Assembly: GCA_037138595.1 (NCBI GenBank)
Contig: JBAXIB010000011.1
Span: 1 to 64,000, forward strand
Length of the DNA stretch: 64,000 nucleotides
Direction of reading: 5' to 3'
Origin: UBA4742 sp037138595
GTDB taxonomy: Bacteria; Actinomycetota; Acidimicrobiia; Acidimicrobiales; Acidimicrobilacustridaceae
The stretch's first letter is position 1, and the number at the start of each line of letters is the position of its first letter. This document shows, piece after piece, positions 27,070 through 34,755 of the stretch. The translations under genes were made by a program, and so were the position numbers. The notes below the pieces were generated by a model, which was not told the DNA's origin, ran no database searches, and saw only the letters and a program-made list of their open reading frames with translations.

Positions 27070-28545
27070 TCAGGCTGAAACCACCGGAATGCGCGTGCGA
27101 TGACGAGGCCGAGCAGTGATCTCGACAAGTTCGCCCTTCAAAAAATGGGGACCTCCATAAGTGATCCGAACATCAGCAACGGCGCCCGGACGCAAACCAG
27201 GATCTGCACCGGGGACGTGCACCAACTTGTTTTGCGCCGTGCGGCCACTCATAACCGCCGGGTCTCGCTTGCTCGGTCCTTCGATCAAAATCTCCTCAAT
27301 GCGACCAACCCGAGCTTGGTGTTTCAGCAACGCTGAACGCTCAACGACAACCCGCAGTCGGTCGAACCGCTCACTCACTATCGCCGGATCAACGAACTCA
27401 TCGACCCGATCTGCCGCTTCGGTACCCGGCCGTGGCGAATAGATAAATGTGTAGGCACTGTCGTATTCCGCGGCCGCTGCGACCTCAAGGGTCTGGACGA
27501 AATCCTGGTCAGTTTCGCCTGGGAAGCCGACAATGATGTCGGTGGTCACGGCAAGATCGGGCATGGCGTTGCGTGCGTCGGTGAGTCGCTCGAGGTATCG
27601 CTCAGCGGTGTAGCCCCGGTGCATCGCGGCCAAAATACGGTCACTTCCCGACTGCAAGGGAAGGTGCAGGTGGTTACAAACCTGCGCGTTAGCGGCCATG
27701 GCAGCAATTGTCTCGGGACGAAGGTCCTTGGGATGCGGACTGGTGTAACGAACGCGGCGAATACCTGGAACCGCCGCGACCGCAGTCAACAAATCGGCGA
27801 ACAACGGACGCGGGCGACGGCGAGCATCGCTCACCCACTCGACGCCGGCTTCGTGCAAGTCAAACGGGTCGGCATCAGCGGAACGCAAACGGGTCGTGAT
27901 ATCTCGGCCATATGAATTCACATTTTGACCAAGCAGCGTGACTTCGACGACCCCATCGGCAGCGAGTCGTTCGACATCGGAAACCAAATCACCGAATGGC
28001 CGGCTGATCTCCCGGCCGCGCACTGACGGCACGATGCAGAATGCGCACGAGTTATCGCAACCGATTTGGATCGTGACCCACGCCGAAAAATCAGAATCGC
28101 GCTTTGCCTCCATCGCGGATGGAAATGCTTCGGCCTCATCGAGAACCGTCTCTTCCCAAATTTCGGTGATGGGACCATCAGCGCGCGATGCGTGCAGCAA
28201 CTCGATTGCGCGGTGCACGTTATGGGTGCCGAATACCACGTCGACATGGCCCGCACGCTCCCGGATAATGTCGCGGTCTTTTTGAGCGAGGCACCCACCA
28301 ACTACGATCTCCATATTGGGCCGGACCTCTTTTAGGGCCTTGAGGTGACCGAGCATCCCGTAGAGCTTGTTGTCAGCGTTTTCACGGATACAACAGGTAT
28401 TGAGGACCACGACATCCGCGTCGTCAAGCGATTCAGTCTCGTGCATGCCGTCAGCCTCGAACAGCCCCGCAATGCGTTCAGAATCATGGACATTCATCTG
28501 GCACCCGAAAGTACGAATCAGATAATTCCGGCTCACGGGGGCCAT
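27070..28545 (-). CDS. miaB: tRNA-2-methylthio-N6-dimethylallyladenosine synthase
   Basis: A radical-SAM methylthiotransferase that acts on the MiaA product at A37. It has an N-terminal UPF0004 domain (TFGCQMNVHDSE, then NTCCIRENA and GGCLAQ), the radical-SAM cluster GCDNSCAFCIVPSVRG, and a C-terminal TRAM domain. At 491 residues the length is normal. The gene is the first of the long minus-strand run; a hairpin separates it from recA. Confidence 0.97.
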   Translation of the reverse strand: MAPVSRNYLIRTFGCQMNVHDSERIAGLFEADGMHETESLDDADVVVLNTCCIRENADNKLYGMLGHLKALKEVRPNMEIVVGGCLAQKDRDIIRERAGHVDVVFGTHNVHRAIELLHASRADGPITEIWEETVLDEAEAFPSAMEAKRDSDFSAWVTIQIGCDNSCAFCIVPSVRGREISRPFGDLVSDVERLAADGVVEVTLLGQNVNSYGRDITTRLRSADADPFDLHEAGVEWVSDARRRPRPLFADLLTAVAAVPGIRRVRYTSPHPKDLRPETIAAMAANAQVCNHLHLPLQSGSDRILAAMHRGYTAERYLERLTDARNAMPDLAVTTDIIVGFPGETDQDFVQTLEVAAAAEYDSAYTFIYSPRPGTEAADRVDEFVDPAIVSERFDRLRVVVERSALLKHQARVGRIEEILIEGPSKRDPAVMSGRTAQNKLVHVPGADPGLRPGAVADVRITYGGPHFLKGELVEITARPRHRTRIPVVSA

Positions 28546-28698
28546 GTTACGGAAGCGAGACTGGCCAAGGAGAATCGCTGAGCACGTTGCCCGTCAGCTC
28601 GATGAAATCGGTGACCGGAGTCACGGAAGCAAATTGAGGCCGAACTCGACTTCGGCTGCGCCATCTGCCACGCGGTCGCAGGTCCAAAAACGTGGAAC

Positions 28699-28737
28699 GG
28701 CCGGTTTCGTCTGCAGGCGGATGCAGGGAAACCGGCC
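28699..28737 (-). terminator. Rho-independent terminator of recA
   Basis: A perfect 10-bp stem, GGCCGGTTTC (28699-28708) with GAAACCGGCC (28728-28737), has an inner 5-bp stem (CTGCA/TGCAG). On the minus strand it is followed within about ten bases by a run of five T. It lies about 50 bases after the recA stop and before the miaB start, so miaB should have its own promoter in 28546-28698. Confidence 0.75.
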
Positions 28738-28786
28738 GAGACCACGGGGAAGTCAGTGACAGGGCAAGGTTGCCCACGTCAGCGGA

Positions 28787-29878
28787 TTAGTTGGCAGAAT
28801 CAACTTTCAGGTTGATCGGGAGATCGTCGGCTGCAGACATGACATCGAGGTCAGCGTCAGCAGCCTTATCTCCCTTTCCCTCGGCCTCGTCGGTCTTGTC
28901 GATACCTGACTCGACGCGGATGCGCTCGGAGATTTCGACCATGACCTGCGGATTGTCGATGAGGAACTGCTTGGCATTCTCACGACCTTGGCCGAGTTGC
29001 TCACCTTCGTAGGTGTACCAGGCCCCTGACTTCTTGACGATGGCCATGTCGACACCAATGTCGAGTGCAGAACCTTCGCGACTGATGCCCTTGCCGTACA
29101 TGATGTCGAATTCGGCCTGACGGAATGGCGGCGCCACCTTGTTCTTGACCACCTTGACCCGGGTGCGATTGCCGACAACTTCGACGCCGTCTTTGATTGA
29201 TTCGATTCGACGGATGTCGAGGCGAACCGACGAATAAAATTTGAGCGCACGTCCGCCTGGTGTTGTTTCGGGCGAACCGAACATGACACCAATCTTTTCA
29301 CGCAGTTGATTGATGAACAGACAGATCGTGTCGGTCTTGTTGAGGTTGGCGGTGAGCTTGCGCAGCGCCTGACTCATGAGTCGCGCCTGCAACCCCACGT
29401 GAGTGTCACCCATTTCGCCTTCAATTTCAGCTCGAGGCGTGAGCGCGGCAACCGAGTCGATGACGACGACATCAAGCGCACCGGAACGTACCAACATGTC
29501 GCAAATCTCGAGCGCCTGTTCACCCGTATCGGGCTGGCTGATCAGCAACTCGTCAACGTCAACCCCAATAGCCGCGGCGTAAATCGGGTCCATGGCGTGT
29601 TCGGCGTCGATGTAGGCGCAGATGCCGCCATTGCGCTGGGCTTCGGCCACGACGTGCATAGCCAGTGTCGACTTGCCAGATGATTCGGGGCCATAAAGCT
29701 CAACCACTCGACCGCGTGGCAGACCACCGACACCGAGGGCGAGGTCAAGTGCCAAGGCACCGGTTGGGATGGTTTCAATGGCCAGCGAGGCCTTGTCACC
29801 CATCTTCATGACTGAGCCCTTGCCATACTGCTTTTCGATCTGACCGAGGGCCATTTCGAGTGCTTTGTCTCGCTCCAC
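28787..29878 (-). CDS. recA: Recombinase RecA
   Basis: DNA strand exchange protein and LexA co-protease. I chose GTG 29878 as start (sequence VERDKALEMALGQIEKQYGKG) because AAGGAG lies 7 bases before it and other RecA proteins begin here, giving 363 residues. It has Walker A GPESSGKSTLAMH, Walker B VVVIDSVAAL, loop L2 and an acidic C-terminus. No intein is present. Its promoter is overlapped by an SOS box. No recX follows, unlike in mycobacteria. Confidence 0.98.
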   Translation of the reverse strand: MERDKALEMALGQIEKQYGKGSVMKMGDKASLAIETIPTGALALDLALGVGGLPRGRVVELYGPESSGKSTLAMHVVAEAQRNGGICAYIDAEHAMDPIYAAAIGVDVDELLISQPDTGEQALEICDMLVRSGALDVVVIDSVAALTPRAEIEGEMGDTHVGLQARLMSQALRKLTANLNKTDTICLFINQLREKIGVMFGSPETTPGGRALKFYSSVRLDIRRIESIKDGVEVVGNRTRVKVVKNKVAPPFRQAEFDIMYGKGISREGSALDIGVDMAIVKKSGAWYTYEGEQLGQGRENAKQFLIDNPQVMVEISERIRVESGIDKTDEAEGKGDKAADADLDVMSAADDLPINLKVDSAN

Positions 29879-30012
29879 CTGTGTTCTCCTTGATGAGGTA
29901 CCCGGATTTGGGCAACTGCTACTTGGGGCTGCGACCATGCCGCAGCGATTGACACACACCATAAGAAGGGGGTGTGACAGGAACTTCGGAGGGGACCGAA
30001 GCGAATGACAAG

Positions 30013-30041
30013 AGTGTAAGTCGAACGGACGTTCCATGCAA
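30013..30041 (-). promoter_or_regulatory. recA promoter with embedded SOS box
   Basis: On the minus strand, TTGCAT (30041-30036), a 17-base spacer and TACACT (30018-30013) form the promoter. The spacer is filled by the LexA box (plus strand CGAACggacGTTCC, 30022-30035), so bound LexA would block polymerase. The leader to the GTG start would be about 128 bases. The same box lies about 90 bases before msrB on the other strand. Confidence 0.8.
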
Positions 30042-30122
30042 GGATCCTCCGCCGATCGGTGCATGTGGAGCCAAACAGGCCAGACTGTGTCCTGCCGTCC
30101 GTTTCGCAATCAGGAGTCCACC

Positions 30123-30527
30123 ATGTCCGAGCAACCTATTCCCAGCGACGACGAACTTCGTGCCCGGCTCACCACAGAGCAATACGAAGTGACCCAACGC
30201 AAAGGCACCGAGCCAGCGTTCACTGGTCAGTACTGGGACTGTCACGACGAAGGCACCTACAGGTGTGTTGTGTGCGACGCACCGTTATTTGCCTCAACTA
30301 CCAAATTTGAATCTGGCAGTGGTTGGCCCAGCTTTTGGCAGCCGATTGCTACCGATCAGGTAGTAACCGAAAACGACATCTCCCATGGCATGGTCCGCAC
30401 CGAAGCACTTTGCGCGCATTGCGGTGCGCACTTGGGTCATGTGTTTCCCGATGGCCCAGCGCCGACCGGTGAACGATTTTGTATGAACTCCGCGTCGCTT
30501 CGCCTTGATCGCGACGCGAGCGCCTAA
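30123..30527 (+). CDS. msrB: Peptide-methionine (R)-S-oxide reductase
   Basis: Repairs the R-sulfoxide of methionine in proteins. The 134-residue protein has the structural zinc cysteines (CVVCDAPL and CAHCGAHLGHVF), GSGWPSFW, and the catalytic Cys in RFCMNSASL. The ATG at 30123 has an AGGAG site. It is divergent from recA, possibly sharing the SOS box, and its last four bases overlap the end of convergent cinA. Confidence 0.96.
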   Translation: MSEQPIPSDDELRARLTTEQYEVTQRKGTEPAFTGQYWDCHDEGTYRCVVCDAPLFASTTKFESGSGWPSFWQPIATDQVVTENDISHGMVRTEALCAHCGAHLGHVFPDGPAPTGERFCMNSASLRLDRDASA

Positions 30528-31780
30528 CGAGCGACAACCAAGTGACGTCGTAACCAGTCGAGCGCGGAAATCGTCGCGAATTGTCGAATGCGTTCGCGAT
30601 CGCCCGGGAGGCGCACGACCATCGAGTCGACTTCGCCGTCGATACACAATCCGAAATACACGGTGCCAACGGGTTGACCCTCTTGGCTATCAGGTCCGGC
30701 GACACCGGTAATCGACAACGCGACATCACATCCCAATACGCGGCACGCGCCTTGGGCCATCGCCACTGCCGCATCGTCGGACACAACCGGTCCCGGGGTG
30801 ACGCCCAACACGTCAAATTTCACGTCGCTCGCGTACGACACGATCGAGCCGTGAAACACATCGCTCGCTCCCTCGATCGCAGTCAGGCGAGAGGCAAGCA
30901 ATCCTCCGGTAACCGACTCAGCGGTGCCAAATGACAAGCCCCGCTCGCGCAAGAGGCGCAGCACCACGACCTCAAGCGGTTCATCGTCGACGCTAAAGAC
31001 GACATCACCAAGAATCGAGGCGACCGTCGTGACCTCGGCGTCAAGGATTCGATCGACCTCCTCGACGGTGGCTGCCTTCGCCGTTATGCGTACCTTTAAT
31101 CCTTCGATCCCGCTGGCCAAAAAGGCGATCGTCGCGTGACCCAACTCGTCGAGTTCGGCAATGCGGGGTTCAAGAATCTCGGCCAGGCCCGATTCGCTGT
31201 GCCCCCATGTGCGAAGCGTGCGACTCGCGATAACGGCCTGCACCCCGGCACGGCGTTGCAGATCAGGCAATACCGTGCCAGTGATCATCTCTTTCATCTC
31301 ATAAGGAACACCGGGCACTGCGTAAATCACCTGGCCGAGCGCAACGTCGCCAATCGGGCACACCAACCCTGGAGCAGTGCCGGGTTGTTGGGCCATCGTC
31401 GATGCACCCTCAGGCACTTGCGCTTGGCGCAAGTTGTTATCAGGCATGTCTCGACCACGGGAGCCGAACATGGCACGAATGCGATCGGCAATTGCCTCAT
31501 CGGTGTGCAATGCAACGCCCATGACCTCCGCGATGACGTCTCGGGTGATGTCGTCGTGAGTTGGGCCAAGGCCACCACACACGATCACTGCATCGCTTCG
31601 GTCCAGCGCGATCCGTAACGCGCTCGCGATGCGCTCGCGGTTATCGCCAACCTTGGTTTGAAAATGGGAGTCGATTCCGACCAGAGCCAATTGCTCACCA
31701 ATCCACGACGAATTCGTGTCGACGATCTGACCCAACAGCAGCTCGGTTCCCACTGCAACGACTTCACAACGCATGATCAA
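30524..31780 (-). CDS. cinA: CinA-family nicotinamide-nucleotide amidohydrolase
   Basis: A two-domain protein of 418 residues. The N-terminal MoCF-like domain (VVAVGTELLLGQIVDTN, CGGLGPTHDDIT) acts as an ADP-ribose pyrophosphatase in relatives. The C-terminal CinA domain (FGTAESVTGGLLASRLT, ITGVAGPDSQEGQPVGTVYFG) is the NMN deamidase. Its start overlaps the pgsA stop by four bases, so it is translationally coupled in rimO-pgsA-cinA. It ends head-to-head with msrB. Confidence 0.95.
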   Translation of the reverse strand: MIMRCEVVAVGTELLLGQIVDTNSSWIGEQLALVGIDSHFQTKVGDNRERIASALRIALDRSDAVIVCGGLGPTHDDITRDVIAEVMGVALHTDEAIADRIRAMFGSRGRDMPDNNLRQAQVPEGASTMAQQPGTAPGLVCPIGDVALGQVIYAVPGVPYEMKEMITGTVLPDLQRRAGVQAVIASRTLRTWGHSESGLAEILEPRIAELDELGHATIAFLASGIEGLKVRITAKAATVEEVDRILDAEVTTVASILGDVVFSVDDEPLEVVVLRLLRERGLSFGTAESVTGGLLASRLTAIEGASDVFHGSIVSYASDVKFDVLGVTPGPVVSDDAAVAMAQGACRVLGCDVALSITGVAGPDSQEGQPVGTVYFGLCIDGEVDSMVVRLPGDRERIRQFATISALDWLRRHLVVAR

Positions 31781-32361
31781 GTCTCCTTAGGTGATGAACC
31801 CGAAGTTGTCGCCGCCGAACGCCCGGCCCAGACGTATTGCCCAGCGCTCAGGACGGCCACGACTACCGACGCCCACAACAACGAATTGCCGATCCAAACA
31901 TGGGCCGTGGCGAGCGGTGGCATCACTGCAGCTCCGACGGCCAAACTTTGCAACAACGTCTTGAGTTTGCCGCCACGCGATGCGGGCAGGGCAAGACCAC
32001 GGCGGCCCCAATAGACGCGATACAGGCTCATGCCGATCTCGCGCACCGCGATGATGGCAACCGGTGGCCACGCAAATCGGCCAATCGAAACCAAACTGAA
32101 CAGAGCACCGAGCACCAACACTTTGTCGGCGAGTGGATCGAGGAACGCACCTGAGCGTGTCGTACCGTGTCGACGAGCGATCCATCCATCGATACCGTCG
32201 GTGCTTGCCAACGCTGTCCACAGCACAAACACCGACCATGACGCCTTTTGGGTCGTGATCATCGTGAACAGCAACGGTGAGATCAAGAGTCGCAAGATCG
32301 TCACCATGTTCGCCGGCGTATTCAGCGCTGAGGGCCCGTAGGTTTGCTCGCCTTCGCTCAT
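31777..32361 (-). CDS. pgsA: CDP-diacylglycerol-glycerol-3-phosphate 3-phosphatidyltransferase
   Basis: An integral membrane enzyme that makes phosphatidylglycerol phosphate or a related phospholipid. The CDP-alcohol phosphotransferase signature is complete: DGIDGWIARR followed by SGAFLDPLADK. About five TM helices fill the 194 residues. It is coupled by four-base overlaps to rimO upstream and cinA downstream. The exact alcohol substrate is taken from gene context. Confidence 0.93.
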   Translation of the reverse strand: MSEGEQTYGPSALNTPANMVTILRLLISPLLFTMITTQKASWSVFVLWTALASTDGIDGWIARRHGTTRSGAFLDPLADKVLVLGALFSLVSIGRFAWPPVAIIAVREIGMSLYRVYWGRRGLALPASRGGKLKTLLQSLAVGAAVMPPLATAHVWIGNSLLWASVVVAVLSAGQYVWAGRSAATTSGSSPKET

Positions 32362-33674
32362 AGCGGCGAGTCCGCCACGACCGATTCAGTAACCAGCTCA
32401 GCGACAAGATCAGGACCGAGCGCGTCAACGATTGCTACTTCGGCGAACGATCCGGCCTCAAGAGTCGTCGGCACCGAGATCACGCCATCGATTTCGGGAG
32501 CTTCTCGATAGGAACGAGCGGTGCCGGCCACATCGACCAATACCTCCACTCGGGTTCCGATAAGGGCGTCACGACGGCCCGCGGTGATGCCATCTTGCAA
32601 CTCCCGCAATTCGGCTAGGCGTTCATCCATGAGTTCGACCGGAACAACTCGATCGAGGTCAGCGGCGTAGGTACCGACCTCAGGCGAGAACGAAAAGAAT
32701 CCGCACCAATCAAGCTGTGCCGATTCGATGAACTGCAACAGGAGGTCGTGGTCGGCTTCGGTTTCGCCGGGATATCCGACAATAAAATTCGAGCGAAATG
32801 CCGACGTTGGTTCGCTGGACCGAATTGTCTCGATGCGGTCCAGAAAAATCTCTCCGTCACCCCACCGACGCATACGACGCAGAAGCGGACGCGAGACATG
32901 TTGTAGCGATAAATCGAAATAGGCGACACCGGTTTCAAGCACAGCATCGATTAACTCAGCGGTGAGATCACTGGGATACAAATACAACAAGCGAACCCAG
33001 TCCACGCGTTGGGCAATGGCGCGTACCAGTGGAACGATGGAACGCTCCCCTACCCCCTGATCACGACCAAAGGCCGCAAGGTCTTGGGCCACCAGGACAA
33101 TCTCTCGTGCACCAAGCTGATCGACCTCGGTCAACAAATCGTCGATCGACCGGCTTCGTTGCTTGCCCCGAAACGACGGGATCGCGCAAAAGCCACACGC
33201 CCGGTCGCAGCCTTCGGCCACCTTCAAATAAGCCCAAGGAGCACTCGACGCTGGCCGCGGCAAATTGAGCAGGTCGAACGTTGGCACCAATGCCGCGCCC
33301 AGATTCACGGGTTTGGACCCGATTGACACGGCAACTCCCGTCGACGGGATCGATTGCAGCGCAACGCCGAAACCGGCGACCGTGTCGACTTCGGGCAATG
33401 CCTCGGCAAGTTCCTGGCCGTAGCGCTCGGCCATGCATCCGGTGACAACGATCTTGGCACCGTCTGCTCGAGCGTCACTAAGCGCCAAGACGGTATCGAT
33501 AGATTCTTGGCGGGCCTGCTCAATAAAAGCGCAGGTATTGACTACGACGAGGTCGGCATGGTCAGGGCCAGCAGCTGGGATGAGCCCATCGGCCAACATC
33601 GTGCCGGTGAGCTTGTCGGAATCAACTTGGTTTTTGGGGCAGCCGAGCGTCTCCACCCAGAACGTCTTCGCCAT
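32358..33674 (-). CDS. rimO: Ribosomal protein S12 methylthiotransferase RimO
   Basis: A radical-SAM enzyme that methylthiolates an Asp of ribosomal protein S12. It shows TLGCPKNQVDSD at the N-terminus, VNTCAFI, the radical-SAM CxxxCxxC in GCDRACGFCAIPSFRG, and a TRAM domain at the end. At 438 residues it is full length. Distinction from MiaB rests on the GCPKNQVDS start and on the pgsA/cinA/ftsK neighbourhood. Confidence 0.96.
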   Translation of the reverse strand: MAKTFWVETLGCPKNQVDSDKLTGTMLADGLIPAAGPDHADLVVVNTCAFIEQARQESIDTVLALSDARADGAKIVVTGCMAERYGQELAEALPEVDTVAGFGVALQSIPSTGVAVSIGSKPVNLGAALVPTFDLLNLPRPASSAPWAYLKVAEGCDRACGFCAIPSFRGKQRSRSIDDLLTEVDQLGAREIVLVAQDLAAFGRDQGVGERSIVPLVRAIAQRVDWVRLLYLYPSDLTAELIDAVLETGVAYFDLSLQHVSRPLLRRMRRWGDGEIFLDRIETIRSSEPTSAFRSNFIVGYPGETEADHDLLLQFIESAQLDWCGFFSFSPEVGTYAADLDRVVPVELMDERLAELRELQDGITAGRRDALIGTRVEVLVDVAGTARSYREAPEIDGVISVPTTLEAGSFAEVAIVDALGPDLVAELVTESVVADSPL

Positions 33675-33764
33675 GAAATCCTAATGCTATCGGAGCACAC
33701 CCATCGACAAGTCGGCCGACTGAACGTCGACAGGCAACGACGGAGGTCCGTCGTCCGGAAAATG

Positions 33765-34715
33765 TTAGGGGAATGAAAGCGCGAGCCCGGCCCGATGCCA
33801 AGGAAATGCGAGCAAATTGCCAACTCCCGACGAGGTTACGTAGGCCGTACGCAGATCCGAGCCGCCGAAACAGATATTGGTGATCAACGGATCAGGGAAC
33901 GGCAGATGCTCCGACATCGCGCCGTCAGGTGAGATGCACGTGATGCCGCCTTGACCCAGGGTCCCGACACAAACCCAACCTTGCCCGTCAACCGCGAGCG
34001 AATCGAACAGGTGACCCTCAGGGGCGTCGAACAACAGCGTGCCGCCATGCAGCGCGGTGGAGTCGGGATCAACGCCGACCTGACCGGGGCCGACGACATC
34101 CCATGCCCAAACCCGACCAGTGTGGGTCTCAGCGACATACAGGCGATCGCCCTCAGGTGATAATCCAATGCCGTTTGCGGCTTCGGTATGGCGAATGACT
34201 GGTATCACCGTGCCCTTGGGGGTCAGATACAACACGCCAGCCTGGGTCGTTGCGAGTTCGTCCTTCACCCCATGATCGGTAAACCAGATACCGCCATCAC
34301 GATCGACCACAAGGTCGTTCGGAGCGTGCAGCTTGTTTCCCTCGCATTCGGTCGCGATGACCTCGACCGATCCAGTCAATGGATCAACTCGTTGAATCGA
34401 TCCGTTGGTCCACGAGTCGGGAACGTCAAGACCCGGAACCGTGAATTCGCCAACTTGGGTCCAGGTGAAATAGCCGCCGTTGTTGGCGACGTAAATCGCC
34501 CCATCGGCACCGATGGCGGCACCGTTTGGTCCTCCGCCACATTCGGCAACAACCTCAGTTGAACCGTCGGGGTTCACGCGAGTAAGCGTCCCGCCGGCGA
34601 TCTCACAGAACACAACCGAACCGTCGGCCATGGCAATTGGACCTTCGGGAAACTGCAGTCCCGATGCGACGATGTCAAAATCGGAGAGTTCCGATGAATC
34701 TGGAGTATCAGACAT
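33765..34715 (-). CDS. SMP-30/gluconolactonase-type beta-propeller protein
   Basis: A 316-residue six-bladed propeller of the SMP-30 family with FPEGPIAMADGSVVFCEI, GPNGAAIGADGAIYVAN, HAPNDLVVDRDGGIWFTD and EAANGIGLSPEGDRLYVAET. These provide the metal-site Glu, Asn and Asp. Members hydrolyse sugar lactones or other esters; the substrate is unknown here. It lies alone between rimO and ftsK, a common insertion point for unrelated genes. Confidence 0.88.
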   Translation of the reverse strand: MSDTPDSSELSDFDIVASGLQFPEGPIAMADGSVVFCEIAGGTLTRVNPDGSTEVVAECGGGPNGAAIGADGAIYVANNGGYFTWTQVGEFTVPGLDVPDSWTNGSIQRVDPLTGSVEVIATECEGNKLHAPNDLVVDRDGGIWFTDHGVKDELATTQAGVLYLTPKGTVIPVIRHTEAANGIGLSPEGDRLYVAETHTGRVWAWDVVGPGQVGVDPDSTALHGGTLLFDAPEGHLFDSLAVDGQGWVCVGTLGQGGITCISPDGAMSEHLPFPDPLITNICFGGSDLRTAYVTSSGVGNLLAFPWHRAGLALSFP

Positions 34716-34755
34716 GTCCAGACATCATGGCACGCAATTGCCAGAAAGGCTCAGG

